A model generated the notes under the pieces. That model searched no databases, was not told the DNA's origin, and was given only the letters and a program-made list of their open reading frames with translations. Below are positions 50,482 through 59,800 of a DNA stretch of 64,000 nucleotides, piece by piece. The stretch is taken from positions 3,348,001-3,412,000 of the forward strand of contig OY781093.1 in assembly GCA_963676355.1 (NCBI GenBank), given 5' to 3'. Position 1 is the first letter of the stretch. The number at the start of each line of letters is the position of its first letter. Both the position numbers and the translations under genes were made by a program. This stretch comes from JAGLOK01 sp963676355 (GTDB lineage: Bacteria; Bacillota; Clostridia; Christensenellales; UMGS416).

Positions 50482-51378
50482 ATGTATTTATTTAGCAAAG
50501 ATATATCTAATTGGGTGAAGTGGGGAGAGGCATATCAAGATATTGACGCGTTTTCTTTGCTTATAAAGCACATTTTTAAGGTTGAAGGGCTTCCTTTAAT
50601 GGATATTAAGCTCACCACGCCGGGCACAAATGCTGTGTTTGATTGTGGAAGATATATTTTAAAGATATATGCTCCGCTTGAGACGGGTGTTTCCGGCAAT
50701 GAATATCGCAGTGAGCTTGAAGCGCTTCGCCGCGCATCCATGCAAAATGTTCCAGCGCCGCACATTTTCGCCTGCGGTTTGGTTGTTGATAAATACGATT
50801 TCAACTATTTAATAACCGAAAAAATCCACGGCACTCAGGCGTCAAAAGTGATTGAAGGCTATAGCTTTGAAGAAAAACTACAGTTTGTCAAAAAACTGAA
50901 CGGATTTCTTTCAAATATAAACACGAGAGCGCCACTGGCGCAAAGCGAGCTCAAAACAAACGTACTGCACAACAAAAGATGGGGATTTTTCTCTGAAACT
51001 GTTCAAGCACAGGTTAAAAAAATTGCTGAAAGTATGAAGTTTTTAAACATGGTATATGTTCATGGGGATTTGACCGGTGAAAATATCATCATGAATAAAG
51101 ACATGATCACAATTATAGATTTCGGAGATGCAAGATCTGCTCCCCAATATTACGAATATCCACCCATCGTTTTTGATTTGTTCAATCATGACAAAACACT
51201 GTCAAATCTTTTTGCGCAAGGGAAAAAAGATTTTGTGGAAGAGCTGTTTCTGGGCACTGTTTTGCACGAATTCGGTGCGAATTTCGTAAAGGATATATGC
51301 AAAAATCATCTTGGAATAGATCCTGTTAACTTAACTGATATATATGAGATCAAAAAGCATATAAGAACTCTTGGATAG
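50482..51378 (+). CDS. Phosphotransferase of the aminoglycoside/choline kinase fold
   Basis: 298 residues, protein-kinase-like fold. Catalytic loop VYVHGDLTGENIIM and metal motif IIDFGDARSAP are clear; the N-lobe Lys region is YILKIYA. Relatives include TIGR02172-type kinases and aminoglycoside phosphotransferases; the substrate (small molecule or drug) is not readable. It starts 11 nt after the FTR-rubredoxin gene and may be in its operon. Confidence 0.8.
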   Translation: MYLFSKDISNWVKWGEAYQDIDAFSLLIKHIFKVEGLPLMDIKLTTPGTNAVFDCGRYILKIYAPLETGVSGNEYRSELEALRRASMQNVPAPHIFACGLVVDKYDFNYLITEKIHGTQASKVIEGYSFEEKLQFVKKLNGFLSNINTRAPLAQSELKTNVLHNKRWGFFSETVQAQVKKIAESMKFLNMVYVHGDLTGENIIMNKDMITIIDFGDARSAPQYYEYPPIVFDLFNHDKTLSNLFAQGKKDFVEELFLGTVLHEFGANFVKDICKNHLGIDPVNLTDIYEIKKHIRTLG

Positions 51379-51408
51379 CTATTATGCAAAATTAAGCATA
51401 TAGCAAAA

Positions 51409-51424
51409 GAAGCCGTCAGGCTTC
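51409..51424. terminator. Hairpin terminator spanning the end of the WWP-repeat gene
   Basis: GAAGCC, loop GTCA, GGCTTC, with T-rich flanks on both sides; the minus-strand stop codon (TGA at 51418-51416) lies in the loop region. Confidence 0.6.
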
Positions 51425-52687
51425 CTTTAGCTCACTATTCTTTTTCATTTTCTTCGCTTTATAAAAATATACGCTCAGCGGCCACCATGCAATTGCAAAT
51501 GTGGGGTATATCGCCCAAATAACCTGAGGGCTACTAATATAATTTACTGTCACAAAAAATACTACTAATACAGCAGAAACCCATATTGAATAGGCAAATG
51601 GTCTTTTCTTGTTCGCATAATACATGCTTATGACTGCAATTATTTCAGGGCACAAAATATATATTGCCCATAAGTACTGTGGGTAGATAATCATATTAAG
51701 AGTTATATAATATGCGCCGAACACAACAAAGCTTAAAAGCAAAAACCATACCCTGTGTATATGCTTTCTTAGTGCCATGCAGACAGGCCACCAAAGCGCA
51801 GGCAACACAATATATAGAGGCCATGGGTGCACCGGCATTTGGATATAATATAGTGCAGTGTGATATGCGATTATAGCCGCCGCGCCAATTACTGCAAACC
51901 ATGTGGATGCCGCTTTTTTCCCAAGCAGCATTACAACCGGCCACCACAAAAGATAAAATATTGTGTAGTGAAACCAAATATAATCAGGCGAGTTTTGAAT
52001 GTTTATCAGCGCCAGCAATGCCATCGTTACAGTCGTCATCACTATGCTGTATGCTTTTGCGCGAAATTTGTTTTTTTTTAGAAAAAACATTGATATAGGC
52101 CACCACAAAACTGCATATGATGGATAGTAAAACCAAATATAGCTTGGTGATGTAATAAAATTTACAAGGGCAAAAAATCCAATTGTATATAGACTTGCAA
52201 TAACTGAAAAAAGCTTATATTTTTTAGCACTGCATGCAATGTAGCTAATCGGCCACCAAAGCACTGCAAAACAAGGGTATATAAACCATACAACGGTTGG
52301 GGATGACACAAGGTTTATCACCAAAAAGAACGCGCATGTATATAGCGCTGCAACAACAGAGAATATCTTTTTTCTCCCTTTCGCAGGAAAATACATTGCC
52401 ATAGGCCACCACAAAACAGCAAATACGGGAAATATAAACCATGGGTATGAAGGCGACGTTATGTAATTTATGAGAACGAAAAACACAGTCGTTAATATAC
52501 TTGCTGAAATCGAATATAAATCAAACCTTTTTATTGCCGCAAAGTATACCGACATTGGCCACCACAAAACTACAAATGTAGGATATATAAACCAAGGATG
52601 CGACCACGAAGTGAGATAATTTATCGTGAACAGAAAGGCTATAATCAAAAGTGATGATACAGCCGAAAATCTAAATGAGCGCTTCAT
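51416..52687 (-). CDS. Membrane protein of eight tandem ~51-residue WWP repeats
   Basis: 423 residues made almost entirely of eight degenerate repeats of about 51 residues. Each has a basic start, a hydrophobic helix (e.g. SISASILTTVFFVLINYITS), a short SP-x-x-x-W-F turn and a second hydrophobic stretch ending in LWWP. Unit 7 has lost LWWP. This predicts ~16 membrane segments. No transporter or enzyme motif is visible. It lies 4 nt after a small HAAS protein that carries one copy of the same repeat, under a PadR regulator. A membrane scaffold or sensor is a guess. Confidence 0.75.
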   Translation of the reverse strand: MKRSFRFSAVSSLLIIAFLFTINYLTSWSHPWFIYPTFVVLWWPMSVYFAAIKRFDLYSISASILTTVFFVLINYITSPSYPWFIFPVFAVLWWPMAMYFPAKGRKKIFSVVAALYTCAFFLVINLVSSPTVVWFIYPCFAVLWWPISYIACSAKKYKLFSVIASLYTIGFFALVNFITSPSYIWFYYPSYAVLWWPISMFFLKKNKFRAKAYSIVMTTVTMALLALINIQNSPDYIWFHYTIFYLLWWPVVMLLGKKAASTWFAVIGAAAIIAYHTALYYIQMPVHPWPLYIVLPALWWPVCMALRKHIHRVWFLLLSFVVFGAYYITLNMIIYPQYLWAIYILCPEIIAVISMYYANKKRPFAYSIWVSAVLVVFFVTVNYISSPQVIWAIYPTFAIAWWPLSVYFYKAKKMKKNSELKEA

Positions 52688-52691
52688 ATTA

Positions 52692-53114
52692 TTACTGCTT
52701 TCTGTGATTTAGCCACGTAAAAAACATCGCAAGCGGCCACCACAACACAGCGAATGTCGGAAACACAAACCATATGATGTTAGGTGAAAAATAAAAGTTC
52801 ACAAAAGCTACAAGTCCTATAATAAGAACGCTGCCCCACACCGAAAACAATAAGTTGTTAAGATAATTGGTTTTTCTATTTGATTTTCCAAACCTTATTC
52901 CACCAGCCTTTAAAAGATCCGCCTTTATTTCATCAATGTCACCAAAATCTACAATGGCTTTGTTTATGGCATCTTCTTCAGCTTTTCCGGAATCAACCAA
53001 ATCCTGAACTTTTTCTTCAAGATTTAAAATTATTTCCTGCTTTATATCCTCTTTTTCCTGGCTTTCGGGAATATCTTTAAACAGCCCTTGAACATAATCT
53101 TTTATGGTAATCAT
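52692..53114 (-). CDS. HAAS-domain (DUF1700-like) protein with one WWP repeat
   Basis: 140 residues. Residues ~1-70 form the helical HAAS signalling domain (MITIKDYVQGLFKDIPESQE and INKAIVDFGDIDEIKADLLK). A membrane helix follows (~88-107), then IIWFVFPTFAVLWWPLAMFF, the same motif that repeats eight times in the next gene. HAAS proteins usually partner PadR regulators and transmit to membrane permeases. Its ATG overlaps the PadR TGA by 4 bases (ATGA). Confidence 0.8.
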   Translation of the reverse strand: MITIKDYVQGLFKDIPESQEKEDIKQEIILNLEEKVQDLVDSGKAEEDAINKAIVDFGDIDEIKADLLKAGGIRFGKSNRKTNYLNNLLFSVWGSVLIIGLVAFVNFYFSPNIIWFVFPTFAVLWWPLAMFFTWLNHRKQ

Positions 53115-53440
53115 TTATCTGCCTCCATGAATAAATTTATTATCTCTTTTGTCTCTTTCCATTCTTCTGCTTTTTCGTCGAAATATTCCCTTCCCAAAGC
53201 AGTTACCTTATAATATTTTCTTTTCCTGCCATGGGTTATCTGCCCGCTGTAGGACACAATGTATTCATTTCTTTCAAGCCTTTGAAAAACTGCATACAGC
53301 GTGGCCTCCTTTATTTCGAACTGATTGTTTGTTCTTTTTGTAATCTCTTTAGATATCTCATATCCGTAACGATCTTTTTCAATAATTAATTTTAGAATAA
53401 TAGCATCTAGATGACCACGGATATTATCAGAACTAAGCAT
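53111..53440 (-). CDS. PadR-family transcriptional regulator
   Basis: 109 residues, winged helix: LDAIILKLIIEKDRYGYEIS, EATLYAVFQRLERNEYI, ITHGRKRKYYKVTALGREYF with the typical PadR wing. ATG 53440 is preceded by GGAGGTGA; the frame upstream to 53485 lies in the leader. First gene of the PadR-HAAS-WWP operon; PadR proteins normally repress their own operon in response to envelope or drug signals. Confidence 0.9.
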   Translation of the reverse strand: MLSSDNIRGHLDAIILKLIIEKDRYGYEISKEITKRTNNQFEIKEATLYAVFQRLERNEYIVSYSGQITHGRKRKYYKVTALGREYFDEKAEEWKETKEIINLFMEADK

Positions 53441-53492
53441 ATCTTCACCTCCGGAACGATAAACGGCAGTATTACTCTGCCTCATGGGGTAA

Positions 53493-53521
53493 TTATAGGC
53501 TTACTATTTGTTTATGTCAAG
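53493..53521 (-). promoter_or_regulatory. Consensus promoter of the PadR operon
   Basis: Minus-strand TTGACA (plus 53516-53521), 17 bp, TATAAT (plus 53493-53498), both hexamers perfect. Transcription starts about 46 nt before the PadR ATG, and such a strong promoter is well suited to repression. Confidence 0.8.
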
Positions 53522-53639
53522 AGATTATATTTTTTATGGTTCAATCAATTAAATCGCACTATTTTAATTATATAGTTCTTTACATATAGTGTATATACTC
53601 TTAATATGATATTTAGTTTAAATTTATCAGGAGAACAGA

Positions 53640-54980
53640 ATGCGAGAAAGAGATTTACTTCAAGGACCCATATCAAAACACATGCTAAGGCTTGCGCTTC
53701 CATCTATTGCCGGAATGTTTTCAATCACTATTTTCAATCTGACTGATACATATTTTGTTTCAGAGTTGGGAACTACTGCGCTGGCTGCAATGGGATTCAC
53801 ATTTCCAGTTGTTATGATAGTGGGTGCTTTGGCTACAGGGATCAGCATGGGTGCTGCCTCGCAGTTGTCTCGAGCCAAGGGCGCTAAAGACTTTCACCTG
53901 ATGCAGCGCATCGCAACAGACGGCATCTTGCTCTCTCTTATATTCGTTATATTGGTAAGCATTGTAGGTCTTATCACATTGGATCCAGTTTTTAAGGCAC
54001 TAGGTGCAGATCCTGAAACGTTGCCTTTGGTTAAGCAATATATGAGCATATGGTATGTGTTTGTTATTGTAGCTGTAACGCCACCAGTGTGCGACTCCGC
54101 CATGCGAGCAAGCGGAGACATGATTCGTCCTTTTATAGTGATGCTTATAATTGCGATTATGAATATAATTTTAGATCCGCTTTTGATACACGGCTATTGG
54201 ATTTTCCCCAAGCTTGGCATAAAAGGTGCCGCAATAGCAACTATAATTTCAAGAGGATGCGGGATGATTGCAACTCTTTCATTTGCACACTTTCACCATA
54301 AACTCATATCATTTAAATATGAAAATGCAAAAGAACTGATTCATTCATGGGTTAGCATATTAAAAATAGGTCTTCCCTCAACCACGGTTCAACTAATGCC
54401 TCAGGTATTAAGAACAATTTTCACAGCACTTGTGTCATCTGTTGCAGGCGCTTCAGCCATTGCGGCAATTGCAATAGGCCAGAGGCTTGAAAGCTTTATC
54501 ACTTTAATAATATTCGGAATAGGAATGTCGCTTGTGCCTATTGTTGGTCAAAACTGGGGCGCAGGTCAATATGACAGAGTATATGAAACTAGAAAAAAAG
54601 CGATAGCATTTGCACCTATCTACTGCCTTATAGTCTTTATATTGTCTCTTTTTCTTGCAAAACCTGCGGCATCAATCTTCACTAAAAACCCAGAAGTTAT
54701 AACATACAGTGCCTATTATCTTTGGATAATGATATTTGGCTTGATAGGGTTAACCATCGCGAATTGGCTTAGCCGTATGTTTACAACAATAGGCCGTCCG
54801 CTGTGGTCTGTTATCATAAACATCGCAGGGACTTTGCTTATTATAATGCCGCTTGCATATCTTGGCAGATCATTAATGGGCTATATCGGCATTCTATCAG
54901 GGGTTGCTCTAGGTCAAATATTAGTAGGCCTTGCCTCAATCTTCTTAGCAAAACACAAAATGACACCAATAGTCTCCTAA
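53640..54980 (+). CDS. MATE family efflux transporter
   Basis: 446 residues, 12 membrane segments, MatE fold: LRLALPSIAGMFSITIFNLTDTYFVSELG and, in the second half, IAAIAIGQRLESFITLIIFGIGMS. These export cationic drugs or metabolites using Na+ or H+. AGGAG before ATG. The stop lies 4 nt from the stop of the convergent dehydrogenase gene, with no clear terminator between. Confidence 0.9.
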   Translation: MRERDLLQGPISKHMLRLALPSIAGMFSITIFNLTDTYFVSELGTTALAAMGFTFPVVMIVGALATGISMGAASQLSRAKGAKDFHLMQRIATDGILLSLIFVILVSIVGLITLDPVFKALGADPETLPLVKQYMSIWYVFVIVAVTPPVCDSAMRASGDMIRPFIVMLIIAIMNIILDPLLIHGYWIFPKLGIKGAAIATIISRGCGMIATLSFAHFHHKLISFKYENAKELIHSWVSILKIGLPSTTVQLMPQVLRTIFTALVSSVAGASAIAAIAIGQRLESFITLIIFGIGMSLVPIVGQNWGAGQYDRVYETRKKAIAFAPIYCLIVFILSLFLAKPAASIFTKNPEVITYSAYYLWIMIFGLIGLTIANWLSRMFTTIGRPLWSVIINIAGTLLIIMPLAYLGRSLMGYIGILSGVALGQILVGLASIFLAKHKMTPIVS

Positions 54981-54984
54981 GCTT

Positions 54985-56145
54985 TTACTTTATAAGCCTG
55001 ACTTTTCTAACCGAATCCATTTGGCTTATTTGGTTTATGATATTGTCCCCTATGTTATTAGCATCCAAAAGAACAACACCCCTGCCCTCTTTTAAAATGC
55101 TTCTAAAACTAATTACATCTATATTGTTTTGTTCAAAGAGCTTTTCAATGCTAAAGGACAAGTCTTCTTGTGACTCAAATAGCACGCAAAGCCTTTCGCC
55201 CATCTTTTCGTCCATATCAATGTCCGGATAATTAACAGAGTTTTTTATATTACCGTTTTCTACATAGTTTTTAATTTGCTTAACCGCCATAATGGCGCAA
55301 TTTTCTGTTGCCTCTTTTGTGGAAGCTCCCATGTGCGGAAGACAAATCGCATTTTCCATGCCAAGCACTCTTTGCGTTGCAAAGTCGGTGACATACTTTT
55401 TGAGCTTCCCTGTTTTTAGTGCGTTCTCCAGCGCATCTTCATCCACAAGACCTGTCCGCGAAAAATTAAGCAACACACTGTTGTCTTTCATTTTCAAAAG
55501 AAAGTCGCTGTCTACCATCTTTTGAGTAACATCATTAAGTGGCAATGCCAAAAAAACATAGTCTGCGCCATCTATTGCCTCCACAGCCGAATCTTTGGAT
55601 TCTAAGTATATTTTTAATTTTTTAGGTTTCCTTCCATTTGAAAATGATGGTGAATAGCAGCTCACTTGCATGCCGATTGCTTGCAAAGTGTTCGCTAAGA
55701 TGCTACCTATCTCGCCCATTCCGATAATCGCGGCTTTTTTCCCAAGAACCTCGCTGCCCTTAAACTGCGATTTGCCTTTTTCGACCTTGCGAGGCAGCTC
55801 TTCGCCACTTCCATCCAACGACTTAACCCAGTCAATTCCGGAAACCACATCCCTCGCTGAAAGAAGCAATCCCAAGAGCATAAGTTCTTTTACGGCGTTT
55901 GCATTTGCGCCGGGAGTGTTAAAGACTACGACTCCTTCTTTAGCGCATCTATCCTTTGGGATATTGTTTGTTCCTGCGCCTGCGCGTGCAACGGCAAGAA
56001 GGTTGCTTGTATCCATGCTGTGCATATCAGCACTTCTAACAATAGCGATGTCTGCCTGTGCCAAACTATTGCATTCAGCGTAGCCCGGACCAAGTTCATC
56101 AAGCCCCGCCTGTGAAATATTATTAAGCAAAAAATATTTGTGCAT
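54985..56145 (-). CDS. D-3-phosphoglycerate dehydrogenase-like (2-hydroxyacid dehydrogenase)
   Basis: 386 residues. NAD-binding GMGEIGSILANTLQAIGM, NFSRTGLVDEDAL and HMGASTKEATENCA are typical of PGDH; the C-terminal ~85 residues look like a short ACT-type domain. It would catalyse 3-phosphoglycerate oxidation in serine synthesis. No serC or serB is adjacent, and it lies 23 nt downstream of a MarR gene, so control by a MarR regulator is likely. GGGAGG precedes ATG. Confidence 0.85.
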   Translation of the reverse strand: MHKYFLLNNISQAGLDELGPGYAECNSLAQADIAIVRSADMHSMDTSNLLAVARAGAGTNNIPKDRCAKEGVVVFNTPGANANAVKELMLLGLLLSARDVVSGIDWVKSLDGSGEELPRKVEKGKSQFKGSEVLGKKAAIIGMGEIGSILANTLQAIGMQVSCYSPSFSNGRKPKKLKIYLESKDSAVEAIDGADYVFLALPLNDVTQKMVDSDFLLKMKDNSVLLNFSRTGLVDEDALENALKTGKLKKYVTDFATQRVLGMENAICLPHMGASTKEATENCAIMAVKQIKNYVENGNIKNSVNYPDIDMDEKMGERLCVLFESQEDLSFSIEKLFEQNNIDVISFRSILKEGRGVVLLDANNIGDNIINQISQMDSVRKVRLIK

Positions 56146-56168
56146 AATAACCTCCCTGTGGGGATATT

Positions 56169-56609
56169 CTACTCAATAGTGTTAAAATTGTCTTTGATTT
56201 TAAATAAGACCTTAGTAAATATCTCTTTTTCATCTTCGGAAATATTTTTCCAAAGTATTTTGTTCATATTGTTTGAAATATTAATAAGACCATCCTTAAA
56301 ACTAATACCTTTTTGTGTAAGCCTTATTTTCTTAGAGCGCATGTCATTAGGGTTTTTTATATATTCAATTAGGTCTTTTTCAATAAGTTTGGAGACTAGT
56401 GCTGTAACTGTTGATCTGTCCTTTGATATTGCTACAGACATTTCTGTCATCGTCATTTCTTCATTTGTCACAAGATTAAACAATATCTCCCCATGTGAAG
56501 GCACGATTTTTTCATAGCCTTCTTTTTGAAGCTCTCGACTGAGATATTTGCTTATAAGCATACTCACATCGCTAACATTTCTAGGTATTTGTTTAAATAC
56601 ATTATCCAT
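56169..56609 (-). CDS. MarR-family transcriptional regulator
   Basis: 146 residues from ATG 56609 (GGAG 5 nt upstream). Winged helix: LVTNEEMTMTEMSVAISKDRS, then TVTALVSKLIEKDLIEYIKNPNDMRSKKIRLTQKG, the DxR wing of MarR. It heads a two-gene operon with the dehydrogenase. The frame could extend to 56669 but has no ribosome site there. The gap 56610-56895 to the divergent protease gene is AT-rich with no ORF. Confidence 0.88.
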   Translation of the reverse strand: MDNVFKQIPRNVSDVSMLISKYLSRELQKEGYEKIVPSHGEILFNLVTNEEMTMTEMSVAISKDRSTVTALVSKLIEKDLIEYIKNPNDMRSKKIRLTQKGISFKDGLINISNNMNKILWKNISEDEKEIFTKVLFKIKDNFNTIE

Positions 56610-56895
56610 AAAATCTCCATCGGCAAAATTATTACTTAATCTTCTATCTTCAGAATAATCCACCAGCATTCATATGTCAATTATTACAGATAAAGGACTT
56701 TTTATACGTGAGTGCTCATGTATATTGTGCCATATAAATACTTATTATTGAATTAATTCTATTTTATGTTATGGACTTTTCGAAAGTTCACTGTTTACTT
56801 AAAGAAACGTGCTGTTTTTTCTTTATTATTGTTATATTTAACTGTAAAATGTTTATATAGTAACAGTGTGTATTGATGGGTTTAAGATAACGTAT

Positions 56896-59800
56896 ATGTT
56901 GAAAAATTTAAAGATATTTTCAGTTATCAAAAAAACGGCTGTAATAATTATTGCTGTTTTTTTAGCTGTGTCTTTATGCGCCCCTTCAGAGCTTTTTTCT
57001 CCTAACACAGCATATGCCGATCCACCACCTGAAAAAATAGTAAACGGCAAAAAAGTTGTTAAACTAAACGGTCATTGGTGCGCGGCCGAAGAGATCATCA
57101 TAAAATATAAAAGTGACATTACAAATGAGCAAAACGCTAATGCGCTTAACGAAATAGATCCAACATTTGAAAAGCTTTCCAGCAAAAATACTGTAAAAAT
57201 CAAATTACCTAATGATAAAACTCTTACCGAATATCTTGCAGAGTTAAACACGAATAGTGAAATTGCTTTTGCACAGCCAAACTATCTTTATACTTTAAAT
57301 GCTACAGTTAGTGATCCTTACGCAGATCCCGCATCGGGGACTGCATATCAATGGTTTCACGATACAATAAACTCATACGAAGCATGGGACTACGCCACAG
57401 GCAGTGGAATAACAGTAGCAATCATTGATACTGGCGTTGATACTGACCATGAAGATTTAGTCGGTCAGATTTCTTCGCAGTATGATTATTATGATGAAGA
57501 CGGCGATGCAGAAGACGATGACGGTCATGGCACACACGTTGCAGGTATAGTTGCTGCAACGTCAAACACATTAGGCGGACTCGGCGTTGCTCCAGACAGC
57601 GATTTAATGATATTGGACGTATTCTTTTCATATGTAGATCCTGAAGATGGATTAACAAAAGTCAGTGCATATTCATCGGACATTATTCAAGCAGTAGACC
57701 ACGCAAGGGTCAACGGTGCACAAGTAATAAACATGTCATTGGGGAGTTATCAAGATCCAAACAGTACAGAATACTGGGACTTGGCTTTTCAAGCGGCAGT
57801 GGATGCCGCCGTTGCAGCCGGTGTTGTAGTTGTAAGCTCTGCAGGAAATGATGGTGTTTCTGATGGCTCTCCTGACTACGCCTATCATAGGCCTAGCGAC
57901 TATGATTCTGTCATATCGGTAATTTCAACTGATTCAAATGACAGCATATCCTCTTTTTCCAACTATGGACCATTAAAAGATATTTCCGCACCAGGTGGAA
58001 ATATCGTCTCTACGTATTTTACCGGTGGCTACGCATCATTAAGCGGAACGTCCATGGCGTCTCCTGTAGTAGCAGGCGTAGTGGCACTGATATTATCTGC
58101 CAATCCAGATCTAACTGTTGATGAAGTTAAAAACATTATCTATTTAACAGCTGACGATTTAGGCGCAAATGGAAAAGATGATTATTACGGCTGGGGCAGA
58201 ATAAATGCAGAAGCTGCTGTTCGCATGGCACTTGACATGATTTATAAAATGGGTTTAGACCAAGAGACTGCGACAGTCGAGCTGGACAGAACAATTACTC
58301 TTTCTCCAGTATATTATCCGAGCACAGCAACAAACAAAAATGTTACATGGAGTTCCGATAATGAAGCTGTAGCAACTGTTGATGCAAGCGGAAATGTTAC
58401 AGGAGAATCCCTTGGTACAGCGACAATTACAGTTACAGCTGAAGACGGCGGATATCAGGCAACCTGTGAAGTTACAGTTAATCCCGTTTCAGTTACAGGC
58501 ATCACTCTCGACAAAGAAACTAGCGAAATTATTATAGGCTCAAGCGATACACTCATTGCAACAGTGAGTCCCGCTGATGCGGCAAACCAAAACATCACAT
58601 GGTCTTCCAGCGACGAAGGCGTGGCAACAGTTACAGATGGTTTGGTAGAAAGCGTGTCAGTCGGTACTACTACAATAACAGTTACTACTGAAGATGGAAA
58701 CCACACAGATACTTGTGCGGTTACTGTTGTACCTATTCCCGCAGATGGAGTAACTCTTAACAAAACTTCTGTTACGTTATATGAAGGTGCAAGCACCATT
58801 TTAAAAGCAACGGTGTCTCCTGACACTGCTGCAAATAAAAACGTCACTTGGCAATCCAACAACGAAAGTGCAGTGACAGTGGACTCTGAGGGCATGATAA
58901 CAGCAGTTGCCGCAGGAAGTGCGACAATAACCGTAACAACTGAAAGCGGAGGCCACACTGACACTTGCACAGTCACCGTAAGCACTCTCACTCCTGTAAC
59001 AGTAGATGAAACCATTAAAGTCAAGCTGTCAATCGGAAGCGTTACATCACTTCCCATATATGTGGACGGAAACTTTAGCGTGTTAGGCGGAAGCGGGGAT
59101 GCTCTTGAGCGCCAACAATATCATGTGGATGTTGAAGGCAGCGTACTTAAGCTATACTACGGTTCAACGGAGATTGCATCCGGCACATCCATAACTCTCA
59201 CTCAGCACGAAGCAACAACAGGAAATAACTTCATTTGGATAGATAACTCAGTGCACGGTCCGAACGGATATCTCGGCAACATAGTCTTTACCATCAGCGG
59301 CGGATTCGTACAAGCCGTAAATCACGTATATATAGAAGACTATCTATACGGCGTAGTTCCTCACGAGATGAGTAATTCATGGCCTGTTGAAGCACTAAAG
59401 GCGCAAGCTATCGCAGCAAGAACTTATGCAGCAAGCTCAGTTGGCGGCGGCTCCTATGACGTGGTAGACACATCATCCGACCAAGTGTATGAAGGCTATG
59501 ACGCGACTCTTTCAAATGCTATTGCGGCTGTTAATGCAACGGGAAAGCAAGTTCTCCAATATGGAAACGACCTAATTATTGCATATTACTCTGCTTCAAA
59601 CGGTGGATATACTGACATCCCTTATCATGTATGGGGTGGTGGCACAAACTTGCCTTACGAAATATTTGAAGATCCATATGACGTGGCAAACTCATCCAGC
59701 CCTTATGAAAGGATACACTTCCCTGCTGTAATTGATGGCGGGAATCCCATAACAGTGTCCGACAATGTCGATGGCACTCCAAGCATCACAAATGCTGTAA

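Noticed and set aside
58455..59057. 200-codon minus-strand ORF with Val/Thr-rich repeats
   Set aside because: It is the mirror of the Big2 repeats in the secreted protease; its repeat pattern follows from them.
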